From assembly GCA_001970855.1 (NCBI GenBank), contig LSSN01001040.1:1-37355 (forward strand): 37,355 bases of DNA, given 5' to 3'. Position numbers and translations under genes: made by a program. Source of the DNA: Smittium culicis (lineage: Eukaryota; Kickxellomycota; Harpellomycetes; Harpellales; Legeriomycetaceae). Below, piece by piece: positions 11,804 through 26,750 of the stretch. The first letter of the stretch is position 1, and each line of letters opens with the position of its first letter. The notes under the pieces were generated by a model. The model was not told the DNA's origin and did not search any database. It saw only the letters and a list, made by a program, of their open reading frames with translations.

Positions 11804-14800
11804 TTATAGATGTGCTCTATTTAGTTATTTCAGATTATTTGTTTTTTTCTATACACAGAAGAAAAGCTTCTTTTTGGTGCAAGTAAATAATGCCGAATAT
11901 GTAAAAAATATCTTAAACATATTTGGCCAATTACTTCCTTGTTGGGCTGTCTTTCTTTGTTTACTCGAAATTGGTGTTGAAATCATGAAAAAATCAACAA
12001 TCCCATTTTAATAATACTCTGCTAATTTCTTATCCATACAATGTGCGTCAGATGCCATTAATCGCCTCCCTCTTTTTTTTTATTGTATAATTCCATGGTC
12101 ATTGGACCCAGTAAAACCTGCCAATAATACTATTTTTTTCGTTGAATTAATAATTACACAGCCTACCACTGCAGTTAATTATACTTTCTGTGCATCTATT
12201 GGCTATAATATTTATAATAGATTCTATAATGTGATTTACTATTTGCAACTCTACATTAAATCAAAAGTTTCAATTTTACAGACATTGTACTTAAAATAAT
12301 TGATCTTGCCTGATCGCAAGAATAATTTAATAAAAATTTTTTAATTAAATAATGACTTATAAATAATTTATCTATTTCATATTAGATTTCAGACCCCTGG
12401 AAACATAGCGAACCAAAAAATAAAGCTAACTATGAGATCTTTTGTCCAGCTTTTGTAGCATCAAAAATAAAATAGTACTTGAAAAAGGGTATAAAGTATT
12501 TGAAAATATTAAATTAGTTTGCAAACTCGGCATTATAAAAAAATGAACTCGCATTTATAAAGCTATAATATCTGCCAATTGATATATGTTCAAATATGTT
12601 ACATTAAATTATTAATACATTCAGTCAATTGTAGATTTAATGAAATGTAGATGACCTATTTTAAGAAACATTCTACTCTTAAAGAGGTAATATAATAACA
12701 AACTAAATTCATAAATAGATTATTCCAAAAGATATTTTGATCCTTTTTTTAACGCTTCTTCGAACTTTTTTACCGTTTAGGAAATACTCAATGTCTGTAG
12801 ATTTCAAGTATATAAAAAAACTATTTTCAATGTACAATACCTAAACATATTAGATTTTATTAGTCAGATAAATTTACGAATAAAACATATCGCTTTCACC
12901 AAGTAACGTTTCATTCTTTCTCGATTGAGAATATTTTTGTCTTTGCAAATAAAATTATTTAAAATAGTCTCTATCTATTAAACCTCAAACTATTCGCATC
13001 ACAATTTCAAGTCCAATTGGAAGCTTATTTAAACTCGGGAAATTTAAATTACACGTTTCAATTTTTTTTGCCTAAAAAAATTTAATCTAAAACTATTTTA
13101 AATATATAGGCATTTATAAATTCTAACCAAGTATAAAATTATACTTTAGGGTCAGCTCATTATCAATAATAAACTACTTCCGTTTAGCCATTTGTTTTTT
13201 TTTTTTTAAATTAATGGTACAGGTTTTATGCAACTCAATGACACCAAACAAGTTCGTATATATTCAACGCGTACATTATTAATTATCTCACCTTTTTTCA
13301 TTTGACTATCACAACCATCATGAAAATTAAACGCCTTTTAAAATGCGGAACATAAATTTGGCTCAAATTTTTCTTTTACTTTAAATTTTTACTTGTCGCA
13401 AACTTTATTTATTTATGTGTTTCGTTATAAATTTCTTCTTTAATAGCTTTCGACTAACAAATAACAAGGTAATAATTTAGATATCTGTTGGGTAATTAAA
13501 AACTTCACAGTCTTGATTTTATTATAAAGCTAACATATAAAAGATATTTTCTTTAATTTAAAAAAATTCACAAGAAATATAACGGCACGTATCAGTTGTA
13601 TAGAAAACTACAAAATAATATTCAAAATTCATTTTGTCGTACAATAAAATGTTAATATTGAGTGAAAATAATGCGTTATTTTTGCTTCCATGAAATCTAT
13701 TAATTACCACACTAGTATAAAATATTTTTATCACATTTTTTCCAAAGAATTATGATAAAATATTTATTTCTACTGTAGCCTCTCATATTTAGAAATAACT
13801 TTTTTTTATATATCTTCACCCATTATTGTTTACCAAATAAATTTCGCGAAAAAAATTAAATTTTTTGTCGGTTACGAATTCTTCATGAATTAGAGAGAAT
13901 AAATAAAAAAACACCGATTTATAATATGGTATATATTATGCTGCTTAGATTTTTTTTTAGAGAATAATAGTTTTTATTTCCGCAGATGAATGATGACGTA
14001 TATAAAAAAATTATCATGGAATATGAAATTGCTATATATTTTATATGGGCGATATAAGGAAAAGATCATTCGGATGTTAAACTACAGGACTTTATCAATT
14101 AATGCACTTGGTAATTCCGGAAGAGGGCATCATTTCAATTAATTAAATTTACATTTCTACTTGGCTTTTCCCTTTTTTATAATGCTTATAGACGTGATTA
14201 TTTTTTGATAGCCATAAAGTAAAATCCTGTGCAAATCAAAATATGTCATTATCATTATCATTATATATGTTTTCTCAAAAAATGATATTTAGCCATATAT
14301 AATATATTGATTCAGCGCATATTCCGAGTAGACGAATTGTATATCTACTTTTTTTAAGCATGTGGATAAACGTTATATTTTTTATTTTCCCATCATATTT
14401 TTTTATTGATTCTATCTGAAATTGCGATTCATTAAACGCTGATTTATATTCAATTATTAAAATGGTTATAAAGATATGCTAAGCTTAAAATAAATTTATT
14501 TTTAACATGGGCAAAAAGAAATTATTGATGTAAGAAGCTTATATTTAGAAAAATTAGCGAATGCTTTCTTGTTAAACCCTCCCCCCCATCTCAATGTTTT
14601 AATAATATATATATTACATGTAACACGATTATATGTGTATTTCAGAATAAACCCTTACTGGTTTGATTAAATTAAAATATTTTTTACGAGGGGTTTAAGC
14701 GATCAAAATGATTTCTTGACATTTGAGTACAAATTTCAAACAAAATCTTCTAAAAACAAATTCGTCTATATTTGAAATCAGGTATTTGTTTTGAAATTTT

Positions 14801-15137
14801 ATTAATTTGGATATCCGCCTATTTTAAACATTAGTTGATCTAAGATATTAAGAAAAACAATTATACCTTTTTTAATATCGTAAATGAACTATAAAACTTC
14901 AATATCGATGACGTATGATTCTTAACCACAATTTCCATGTCTTGATTCGTTGTTATACTAGTAAATTTATTGCTTGATAAATATTTCAAATTTTTTTTGT
15001 ATTTATAGTGTTTTGATTAATCAATATCACTCCTTTAAGAATTCAAGACTCGATTTAAAATCTCAAGATCTACATATTTATAAATGTTCTAGTATTTGTA
15101 CATTTTTATCCTATTAGAAGTTTGTAGAAAATTTCAA

Positions 15138-15154
15138 CCGCCCCCCGCCCCCCG
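15138..15154. repeat. C-run island CCGCCCCCCGCCCCCCG
   Basis: Two C6 runs within 17 nt in the middle of AT-dominated DNA; the complementary strand is G-rich. Strikingly unlike the surroundings. Confidence 0.85.
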
Positions 15155-18100
15155 ACATTGAATTTTTATTTATTTATTCCCATTAAATTGAAATATTCTA
15201 GTAAAAAAACACGAATTGAAGCTGAAACGCGTAAAAATTTTCATTAATCCTATATTAAAAAGCTTTTAATATGATTTTAAAATTAAAATATAGAAAAATT
15301 GAAGCTTGCAAAATAATTATGTTTATCGCCAAATGTGAATAAACCAGAAAGACAAAAAAGACCCTGAAACTTTGAAATATTTTATAAATTTTACTATCTT
15401 CTAAAAAAATAGAAATAAAATTTTTAATAAATAACCCCTTCTAAAACATTTTAAATATTTGATTAAAATTACTCTGAATACCATTGACAAATTTTCTTTG
15501 AAAAAAAAAAAAAAGACGAATGATATAAATCAACTCCCACATATGTAATACATGATTCAATATTTTTATAAGTTTTTATATAATTATACATCTATATATG
15601 TATATATCAGTTAATTATGCTGTCAGTTTTTTTTAATAAATAAAATACATTCTGCTGAAGGTTTTATAGAAAAACTTTCAGCGACTACTTATACTCTTAA
15701 ATTAACATTTTTAAATAAATGTACTAAAATTTAATGTTAGCTATAATCCATTCTTTAAAAAATAGTATAAAATTTTAAATAAAATATTAATGCAATGATA
15801 ACATAAAATCTTGCTTTAGCACTCTAATAACTTTTTTTTTATTAATATAATTTTATTTTCACCATATATTCTAATGTAATAAAGTATTGAATTGGCATTT
15901 CAATTGAATATTAATTCCTTAAAGTATTTCTAATATTATATACTCCGTGTTCATATATTTTTATAATCTACTCTAGTATAATAATTTTTAAATATTTATT
16001 ACTTCGTTATGAATAATATTTTTCATTCTATTACTATTTTTTCTAATATATATAAAAATTATAATCCTGAAACCGTTATTTTTTTCAAAAAATGTTATGT
16101 ATTAAAAATTATAAGAGAATAATATTTACAAAATAAATACACAAAAATTATAATTTTTCTAATAAATTTAATAATATCACTTTAAAATTATATTAAAATT
16201 TTTTTGTTAAATAATGATTTATGTCAATAAAATTTTAAATTATATAATTTCCAAAAGGTATTTTTATTTATTAAATCTTGATTATTTACACTAAAAACAC
16301 TCTTTTTGTAAAAAACGAGTCAAATTTATAGCTATAGAGTTATTATCATATGTTCCACCTCATACATTGTGTGCTGATATATTTCTGAGGAGCTTTTAAA
16401 TTTTTATCAAATGATTTATAGTATTTAATGTGCTATTATTAACTAAATTAAGCGAGTGTCAAACTTGAATAATCTACTTAAGATAATATGTGAACTTTTT
16501 GCAATTTTTAGAAATAAGAATAAAGATGGAATTTTTATTGCGTGTATCTATGGTCAAAAATATATAATGGATTTTATTATAATCTTAATTATCTATTTAT
16601 ATTTTCCTATAATATTTTATTCTTTGAAAACTTATTTTAATAATAAAAATATATAATTACATAAAATAAATTAATAAAATTATATAAAATTAAAACAGTT
16701 TTTTTTTTATATTTTATAATCTTATTTTGTAAATAGATAAAATAATTAAAATTATTTATAACTTTAATAATTGATAAATTTATCCTTTTTTGACTATTAA
16801 TTTTTTATTTTTAATTCGAAATTTTATATTTTTTAATAAATTTAATCAAATTCTAAGCTATTAACTTATATTTTTTATATTAATTTTTTTTAGCACAAAG
16901 CCTGCATTAAATAATAATATCTAGTATTATTTATTTAATAAATTAATTCATTTTTAACGCAATAATTTCTAAAACATGTTATCATCCTATTTTGTGCTTT
17001 GTTATTATCAAGGAAAATATTTTTTATAGATTCAAATTGTTCACAATTCTAAGATAAAAAGTATTTTGCTCGGAAAAAAGTTTAAATACAGTCAATAAAT
17101 TCAAATTTAATAATTTAAATTTCTAAACTGGGAATTTGACTGATTAATAGTTAAATATCTAGAAAAAAATGATAAATAAATCTGGGATTTGGACAATATA
17201 ACAAATTCTAGGGGCTATTGGAAATCCAATTTACATTTGCTCATTATAATAATTACTTGTATTATTACTCAAAAAGATATTTCGATAGATTTATATGTTC
17301 AAAATATAAGCATCATAGCTGAAATTAAAACCAATAAATCTAATTTATTGGAATCAATCTAAGAAATAAAATAAAATTATTAAATTAAAGTTTTATTTGA
17401 ACACGTAATTTTTTTAATAATCTTTTTTATTATAGTTTCGATTAAATGATAAAAATATAATAAATTATCATTAAAACACACAAAAAATTTATGCATTTAT
17501 ATTCTGATATTTTCAGATATATTTATTACACTCTAAAATCTTGGAAATTGAAATATATTAAATATTATAATCAATTTAAATTACATTTTCTTTATTAAAC
17601 CAAAAAAACCTTTAAAATATTTCTAGAATAAACCCAATAAAGTACATTGTCTATTTTAGTTGGTATAAACAGATTTAATTAACAATTATCACTTTAAATA
17701 AAATATACATACGCCAATATTATTTATTGTAATTTTTGACGCTTTAATTGTTAAATATTGTTTCGATTATTGATACTTTTTAAAAAACTAAAAAATATAA
17801 AATAAAGAACTTGAATTTATATAATAATTGTATTATATCACTTTGATATTTTATAAATTTAGAATTCATGATAAAATTCTATTTAATTTAAGATTTTTGA
17901 TAGCAATTTTTTATTTTCGAAATGTAAAAGGCATTATTAAATTAATAATTATTATAAATTCAAACTATAAAATTTGTTCAATGCACATAAAATTATGTGT
18001 GATCGAAATTTTTATTGATGCCTTTGATCGTGATTATCAAGAGTTTTTTCTTGATAATTTTTATAGTATATTTATTGCGTTATTATTCAAATTAAAAGCT

Positions 18101-18739
18101 AAAAAACTTTTTTTTTACTTTTTAAAAATCTTAAAACATGCATTTAATTATATAAAATAATTCAGATATTTAATAACCTGAATCAATATATAGATGATGA
18201 TTTAAACGTATAAATTGATATATTCTTTTAATAAAATCACTATTAACATAAATGCCATACAATTTTTTTATTACAAGTGTTTATATTATGTAAATTAATT
18301 AATACATATGGATCATAATTTTAGCAACTCTTATATTAATTAATTAGGCATTCGTAATTTTATTCAATGAATCTGAGTAGATAATTATTGAATTACGGCT
18401 TTTCCTTGTGATTTTAGAGGAAATAGAAACTCTTTGAGAAAATTTTTTTGTATTTTGTTAAAAAGAAATAGGTCAATATATAAATTGAATAATTTATTTA
18501 TGATTATTGTTTTTTTTCACTCATATTTTTCTATTAAATCTGAATTAAGAATTTCTTTTAAATGAAATAATTACTCAATAGTTTAAAAAAACTTAACACG
18601 GCCCCTAGATATATTATTCATTGGTGAAAATATGCCAAATATATAAAAAAATCAAAAATTATAAATTATCAGTAAAATAATTTTTGGATTAATATATATA
18701 CGATGAATAAATAATCATCTATATTGATGATATAAGATC

Positions 18740-18759
18740 AAAAAAAAAATTTTTTTTTT
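18740..18759. repeat. A10T10 perfect palindrome
   Basis: Ten A followed by ten T, a self-complementary tract likely to be rigid or nucleosome-disfavouring. It lies in the AT-rich desert. Confidence 0.8.
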
Positions 18760-21700
18760 ACTACATAACTTGTATTGTATTAGTCATGATTTAAAATGAG
18801 AAATAATGCAAAAGAAATTTAAAATTATACAAAGAAAAGGATAATAATAACTCTAAGTACATTATATTATATCACAAAATTTCCTAATTTATACTAAATA
18901 TAATTGAATTTATTTTGATAGATGATTTTTTACATAAATGCGATATTATTAAGTATTTTTAAATGTTTTAATTTATTTATAAGATTTTCAAATAGTAATT
19001 AACTTTATGAATTCACTAATTATTCATCTTCAATTAAATAAAGTTTCATAATTGATATTTTACGATACCGTTATATTTTTAAAATGTTAATTATCTTTTA
19101 ATGTTAAATTTAAATTGAGAAAATTCTTAATATTAAATGAGGATGTGCTCTATTAATTTATTTCCTATAAACATTCGATACTTAAGTTATATCTAAATTT
19201 TGATATTTTTATATTTATTTGCTTAAATGTTCAACAAAATAGTAAAAAAATAAAAAAATGCACTTCTATTTAGTTTAAAATAAGTAAAAAACTCAAAAAA
19301 GGTTTATAACTGCCCATTTCAGATAAATTGAGTCATTTTGTTGAATTTTAATCATTTAAAATCATACTATTTTTTACCAAATAGTATTGAGTTATTAAGT
19401 TTTTAAAATTTTACAAATTAAATAATCTTATCATATTTTAACATTTATATGATGAATTTTTTTATTGTATTTATAAAAATTTTTTTTTCAATCTGATTAA
19501 TAAAAAAAAATAAAAAGTTGTAAAAAATTGAGATTTTAAAATTATATAAATATATTTAAACTCTTGATATTGATATATCATAAATTATATATGTATGTAT
19601 TGATATTTAATTCCAACCATTAATGAAAATATATTTTGATTCAGGTATAAATATAACTTTAATTTCATAAACAATACAATTTTATGTTTTAAAAATTTTT
19701 TACAAGAGGTAATGAAATTATAGATATTAATTTTTACATATTTTATATATTATTTAGAAATAGCATTAATTCAAATTTACCTTAAATTTTTGAATGACAT
19801 TTAATTCGAGCTATACCTTCGCAATTTATATGTAACCAATTTGAATTATTGACTTGTACCTAAATTATACTTCTCAGGATATTTAATGGCCAGTATTTTT
19901 AATTTCGATATGCTTTTTGATATTTAAACTATTATTTATATGCGATATAATACTTTATTGTGCGAGGTTTAATTTATACTAATTAAATGATTCGAAAATT
20001 AGTCTTGTACTTTATTCGATTTATAATTATAGAGATTAAAATATTGGATGGTGAACAAATTATCATTTAGTGGCTAATATGAATTACTATGACTAAATAT
20101 AGATTATATAAATAATTATATGCGTTAATTCTACACTAGTTAATATAATGATGTAAAAGTTTATTATTTTATACAAATTGGAATAAAATTATCACAACGG
20201 TGCTTAATTTAAAAAATTTTTGGTTACTTATTTATTATTTAAAAACCTACTTATTTAATATTTCCCAAAGTTCACAAATCACTTTATCACGTTTCTTTGT
20301 ACAAAAATCATATTATAAAAGTATAAATTATCGTTAAAATTTTTTTCGCAATTAAAAAAGGGTTTTAGATATAATATTACACAATAAAATTTTTTATTTA
20401 TAATTAAATAATAACTAAGATTTATCTGATATCTTAATTTTACTCATAATTTAGCATCTAAAAAGATATTGATTTTTTTATTCATTAAAACATAACTCAT
20501 TAATTGATCTCAAATACTTATCTGATGAATTATTAGTTTTGAGTCTAGACTTCGCATTATCGAAATTTTTTATATTATAACAAAAAAAAATGTTAATTAT
20601 TCCTTTAAATTATATCTTCAATAATTAATTACTTTATTATCGTATTAATATATCATTTTGATTTATGCTGATAATATCATTAGTCTATTATTAAATTAAA
20701 ATAAGCTTCACGTTCTTTCATCAGATAAATATTAAACTCATATAATAGATAATTAAAAAATATAGATAAAAAAATTGATAATATAAAATTAAGAATATTC
20801 CTTAATGATTATTTTTTATTTCAATCAATATCTATATTATCTCCGGCTTTAAATAACTCAAATGCTCCAAATAAAATTTAGTAATTTTTTTTCATAGAAA
20901 AAAATTTTTATTAATCAATTATTCGTAATCGAATAAATTCCAAGTTATGAGATTAAAAACCTAAGTACTCAAATAATATTTTCAAAGTTTTCATATGAAA
21001 TTTATATGAAAAAATCTTAGAGATAATTTAAGAAAATATTAATAATTTAGAGCTCAGTTTATAAATATTTAATTTATATAGCTGTAATTTGAATTATTTT
21101 AAATCAGTAATATTCATTTAGCATATTTTTATAATACAAAAACTTGATTACTTATTTTAACTCGAATCAAGGTATAATATATATATTATCGGCGCAATAA
21201 TGTTTAAAAATATAATTGTGATATAATTAAAACAATATTTTGGATTATTAATTCATAACTAAATCGATTTAAGATATAATTATCTACGAAAAATAAAATT
21301 ACATTCAAATATAAATTATAATTATTATTAATATTAATATGAAATGATTATATCAAGAATTAATTTTCGATAGAATAAATAAAATTTAATTCTAACAAGT
21401 GGCCTAGATATTGATTAAATAAAAATTCTATGTTTTAATTTTTAAATGATTATTTTTAGTAAATAATAAATGGAAATTTTTAATGCTGGAACGTTTTAAG
21501 TATTTAATATAAGATAAATAATTCAAACTAAAACGGAAAATTTTTTTGAAACATAATTCGAATAATAACTAAGGAAAAGATAAAAAAAATTAACAAAATA
21601 GTAATTATAATTACACTTGTGGTCTAATTTTTTATTTATTTATAATCATAAAAACACATGATCCAATAAAATGAATACAAAAAGATATTATCTTACACCA

Positions 21701-23199
21701 ACAAGTATTCTGAATGACTTAAAATCCACTTATCACTATGAAATAAAAATGAAAATAAAATCAAAAGTATAAATAAAATTAAAAACTTGAAAAAATCTTG
21801 TTTTCTTTTATAAGAAATAATTGATGTAGCTCTTTGCTCACGCTTGAATGCCTTTTTTTATAATTAAAATATCCACATATATTTTATTTTGTCTTAAGCT
21901 TTGTTTTAATGATATAAGTTTATATAACTTTAAAAAATTTCAATTATTAAAAAACTTTCGATTCTTTAACTCGTGTATATATATATGCCAAAAATTATAT
22001 AATGTAAAATAACAAATTATAATTTTTATATCTTAATACCTTTGTATTAATTATTTTACAAACGCCATAGTATTTCAAGTATTCAAAGTCGATGTATCAA
22101 TGTCCTTGCTTAGAAGTAAAGGTAATGGAAAATGTAAATCAAAATAATTATAAATTATAAAAAATATTTGCTGTAAAACTTCTATAAATATTTTAATATT
22201 ATTCGGATAAATAGCATAAATTATTACTATTTATAGCATTTACAAAACATATTTTTTAAAAAATAATAAATATTCTGTTTATTTAGACGATTTTTTAAAT
22301 TAAAAATTAGTTTTAGATTAAAAATTATTACTGAGCTCATTGATATAAGCTTCTAATATTACATTTTTTTTTAAATTAAGAGTAAATTATATATAATGAG
22401 CTCTAAAATTAAAAAAGTTAATTAGGTTTAATTCTAATCATAAAATCTTATATCATCAAAAAATCGTTATTGATCCTCATCATATAATCAAATTTAATTT
22501 TTATGTACTTTTTAAAATGTTTATAATCATGAATTTTATAAAATTTTCAAACTAATAATTTTTTTCTATAATTTACGAAAACTATTTTATTTTATGCAAA
22601 TAAAAACTTTTTTTAATAAAAATAAATCAACAATAATTTATCATTAAAATTTTTTGTAAAAAAATATTCTAATATTTATGGGAATTGATAAAAGCACTCA
22701 AATTTTTTCCTAAACGAGCTTCATAACCAAAAAATTCATTTTTATCAGTTATTTTATCGGCGAAAGGCACTTTTATTACTTTTTAAAGATTCATCAGTAA
22801 AAATTTAAATTGATATTGGTTCTTCTCAATCTCAATCGGATCTAATTATTAAGAACATTTTTAATACCTATATTTATCTTTTCTATCTTTACTAAAAATA
22901 TATGTTTAATTATATTTATTAAATAAATATTACCAAAACTGGGATTAATTGGTGAATGATCTTAAAAATAAACAAATTAGGGATTAATTCAACATTAAAG
23001 TAAGGATTTCAAAAAAATATCGCCTCTATATTGGCCATAAATAGGGCGGAATTTATATAATAAATAATTCTGCAGCATTAGTAAGCCTGGAACAAAAAAA
23101 ACTGGATGCTATTTTGAAATCTTAAAGCAAAATACATGAACGGTCTATGGATACTCAAGATTGTAAACCTTGAGCATAATAATTCACTAGATGAGGATG

Positions 23200-24060
23200 C
23201 TACTAATATTTAAAATAGGCGAAGATTAAGAGAGGGTCAAAAAGTAGCATTATGTGAGCTTTATAGATCAGGGGTAGCACAGAGAGAAATTTTGACTGTT
23301 AATCAATCTATAATTTCAAATACTCCAATAGCTAGTAAAAAAAATATGCAACCGAAGTCAGAAAATAAAAGATCTAATTTAAGTAGTAAATCATAGATAA
23401 AAACCCTCTAAGTTACTTTTCATAAAAGAAATGTATTTAATATATAAAAAGTCTACATAAATAGTAGAATTATCTGAATACTTATCGCGATGGAACAACC
23501 TATTCAGCTTATAAGGCAAAATCCAAAGGATATACTAATGAATTGAAATTATAAAAAAAATAAAGGCAGTATATAAATTCTATAAATTTTTGGCGATTTA
23601 AGCATCAAAAAAACCTTCTATTCATGCGTTGTTTTTATTTAACAAGAAAAAGAAGAGTTTTACACTTCGGCGCCAAATAATTATAAAATTCACATTAATA
23701 GAATAAGCCGAACATAGGTTACATTAACAGACAAGGAATTGGAACTAATGAATTCTATAAAAAATGTGTTTTTTAACACCAAAAAAACGATTTTCTTATG
23801 GAACATTAATAAGAACGTAGCATCAATAATGAAAAAATAAAGAGAAAACACTGTAGATAACAGTTAGTTTAAAACTCAAAAATGGAATAACATAATAAAA
23901 TCTAAAAGCGATTTAAATTACGAAAGAAAATAAATAGTTTCAATAAAAAACCTCTATTTATTAAAATTTCAATAGATGCGTGGTTATTACATGGTTCACA
24001 CATATAGAAAGTTTTATAAGTAAATGGAATGATAATAATTTGCGCTTTGGAAACAAAAAT
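23200..24060 (+). pseudogene. Decayed Tc1/mariner-like transposase relic
   Basis: At 23217-23331 the + strand reads a helix-turn-helix typical of Tc1-family N termini: RRLREGQKVALCELYRSG, then VAQREI, then VNQSIISNT (compare the family pattern ..GxSQREIA..LGVxxSTVSRTL). Downstream the frame is broken by many stops and shifts. A segment at about 23970-24030 (IDAWLLHGS ... VNGM) recalls the transposase core around its W-G and VNGxM motifs. No catalytic DDE triad and no terminal inverted repeats could be placed. The patch is less AT-rich than its surroundings, as expected of an inserted element now eroding. Family call is tentative. Confidence 0.45.
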
Positions 24061-26553
24061 ATCCTAATCTGAAGGTAATCACTCGGCTCTAAAAATTTTT
24101 TTAAGAGTTTCCATAGGGAATTTTCTAAAGATATTTGGAAATTTAAATTTGGCAGTCGATATCCAATAAAATAAAATTATACCGAGTATAGCTTCATATA
24201 AAAAATTCTTCCATATATCTTCAAATTGTTTTATTCATAAATATTATCCGAAAAATTTCAATTGTAGCATATAAAAAGGTATTTTAAAAGTATCAAACTG
24301 GCGTAAAAAAGAGAAATAATAACCCTCATTCAGATTGTAAAAATATTTTTAGAAAAAATAGTATTTTCATTTTCTCATGACTTAAATAGTCATATGAATA
24401 AAAGTTAATCTAAAAATTTACTGAAAATAGATATTTTTTTTGGTTCTTACAAAGCTAGATCCTATGAAATCTTCAAATTTAGACACTTTCATCTCATGCA
24501 AAGAAGGACTAAACTAATTTTGAATGAGTACTTTAATAATTTTATAAAAATTCCAGGTTTTAGAATAAAAGATAAATTAAATAAATTAACTGAATTTATT
24601 TGCCCAACGTAAATTGCTCAACCTAGTCCCCAAATACTGATTACCAAAATAAGAATTAATAAAATCAAAAAGATAAAATTATCATCAATTAAGCGGAATT
24701 GCTCATCATTTAAATTTCCTTAAAACCCCAAATTTTAAAAATTATAATTCCTGTGGAAATACTATTCAAAAATAATAAGTTTAAATAAAAATAGAAAAAC
24801 AGAAAAGGAGAGTATTTTAATAAAAAATCATTATCTCGGACATCCAGAAAGAAAAAAATAAAGGAAAATAAGAGTGTTTAGTTGAATTTTTTTTTTTTCA
24901 TTATCTTTTTTAACTGATTTTTTTTTTATCGAATTTATCTTTGAAAAAAATTAATATAATTTATAAACTTTTTTTATTCAGTGGGTTTGGAATTCTACTT
25001 TTAAGAGTATCAGTAGTAATATATTCCTTAATTAATGCATATTTTAGAATGTGTCAAAATAAGCTATACTTCGATCAGTATTATATAGCATATTATAGTA
25101 AACTTTTTTTTGCTTTTTGTTGCAAAAGCTGAACAGATAAAATAATAACTGTGTCGGAATTTAAAGATTATACAGTGGATTGAGTTTTGATTAAAGAATG
25201 ATGGAATATATCTTGATTTCTTAAAGATTTATTATAACTTAAAATTTATATAAAAAATTTCAAAACTTAAATTCTTCCTTTTTAACTATCATTTAAATTC
25301 GATTAATAGATAATCCATAAAAAGCAAAAACACAAACACCAGGAAAAAAAAATTTTTTTCTAAAATATTTCGCCAAAAAACTTTCTAATAAAGATGATTT
25401 TATTTGTATATGGAATACGTTTATCAAAAAAAATGAAGTGCATTTATCAATCTCAACAATTTTATATATAGTATGAAATAAATTTAATAAAAAAAATTTA
25501 AAGGATACTATATTTATTTAAAAAATATGAATTTATATATATGATTTACATTACATTTATTTTAATTGAATATAGCTAACTCAACCAAAGTAGCTATTAA
25601 TTAATCCAAAAAAATTTACTATTTGGTAATTTATACTATGATCATTAATCAAGTATCATCATCTTAAATATTAATCAAAAAATAAATAAATAAAGGACGA
25701 TTCAGGAATATAAGCTTGATGAAAATATCTTTTTTTGATAATTTTTTATTTCGAAATTTTTATAGTTTTCATTTTAAATAGTTGCTTTTGTTTTAAATAT
25801 TCAAAAATCGTTTTTTGATAATATTTCGAGTTACGAGTCCTATTAAACTTTATATTTTTTAATAAATTATAGAAAACTCGTAATGAGTTTCTTTTAAAGA
25901 TTATTCTAAAATAATTATGAAGATGTTTAATTTAAATACATTTTAATTAAAATAAATTCCGTTATGATAAGGAATTTTAATTTTACATTTGCTCTTATGA
26001 AATATATTTTATTATACATTTGAAAAATCTTTGAAAAATATTTGATGAATAGAAAAAATCTTAAATTGACTAATGGTGATATCTAATATTACTAATACAT
26101 TAATAGTAATATGCGAGATCGAAATGGAGTTTTTTTAGGGGATATTTTAAATTTATAAATTAGAATATAATTGAATTTAATAAATAAAATTTTTTTCTAA
26201 TAGACTTGCGTAATTAAATATGATTCAAAAAAATTTTAGATTAGAGTTTCTTAATACAGTATAGAACGTATAGATTTACTTCTTAATCAATTTTTATTTC
26301 AAAGTATTCTTGGTTTTATTTACTAATATGATTTCCCGATAAATAAAATAAAAATTTAATGTTGATATTATTTGAATTTAATATAAAGAGTACACCAAAA
26401 AATCGGCTTATAACTTTTCCAATTATTTAATACTTGTAATTCGATATAGAGATATTATTTGAAAAATTTTTCTAAAGCTAATACTAATGATAATTCTCAT
26501 TTTTAAATATTTTATCTGCTATAATGGCGAATAATGTTTATTGTAAATTTTGA
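24061..26553. other. AT-rich desert, middle part
   Basis: No gene recognised. A patch at 24460-24780 has more C/G than its surroundings and may be more transposon debris linked to the relic to its left. The frame 24941-25132 has no ATG and no recognisable domain. The rest is A/T-run sequence. Confidence 0.5.
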
Positions 26554-26557
26554 TTAA

Positions 26558-26750
26558 CGCTTTTCCGACTGAAAACCTTAACAAAAATTAATTAATTTAT
26601 TGATTCTTATATTTTTTATGACCAAAATTATAATTTGCGACTTTACTAAAATATTCCAATAAATGATTCGATCTCTGAGGTATGTTATATTTATAGAATC
26701 TAATATGTACGATATGATAGATAAAAAATGATCAATCGCCCGTGAAAGAG
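26558..26750 (-). mobile_element. Degenerate copy of the TTAA MITE (copy H)
   Basis: Begins after TTAA (26554-26557) with CGCTTTTCCGAC, a decayed form of the MITE tail end, and finishes with CGCCCGTGAAAGAG before TAA. The right end closely matches the head of copy F (ACCGCCCGTGAAAGG), including the preceding TCAAAAATAGTC-like stretch. Length (193 bp) fits the family. Strongly diverged internally, so it is probably the oldest copy here. Strand given as orientation with the head at the right. Confidence 0.65.

Larger units (their letters stand above)
11804..23040. other. Gene-free AT-rich desert, left part
   Basis: More than 11 kb with no recognisable protein, RNA gene or intact transposon. 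From about 12.3 kb the sequence is dominated by A/T runs and short hairpins, most extreme between about 15.6 and 22.9 kb. Rare C-runs stand out (14581-14587, 15138-15154). Frames such as 16456-16656 and 17828-18160 are Ile/Phe/Leu/Lys/Asn translations of AT sequence starting at non-ATG codons and are not called. Candidate roles are heterochromatin, mutated repeat graveyard or centromere-like DNA; none is shown by the sequence. Confidence 0.6.

Noticed and set aside
11763..12299. Two short + strand frames (11763-12011 and 12102-12299)
   Set aside because: No recognisable domain; the first lies opposite the regulator-like fragment, which explains its higher GC start better.
16456..16656. 66-codon frame, + strand
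   Set aside because: Non-ATG start, low-complexity composition, no domain; expected by chance in this base composition.
17828..18160. 110-codon open frame in the desert
   Set aside because: Starts at TTG, is made almost entirely of Ile/Phe/Leu/Lys/Asn as expected from AT-rich DNA, has no recognisable domain, and the surroundings show no gene signals.
24941..25132. 63-codon hydrophobic frame, + strand
   Set aside because: No ATG at its start and no family resemblance; hydrophobicity follows from T-runs.
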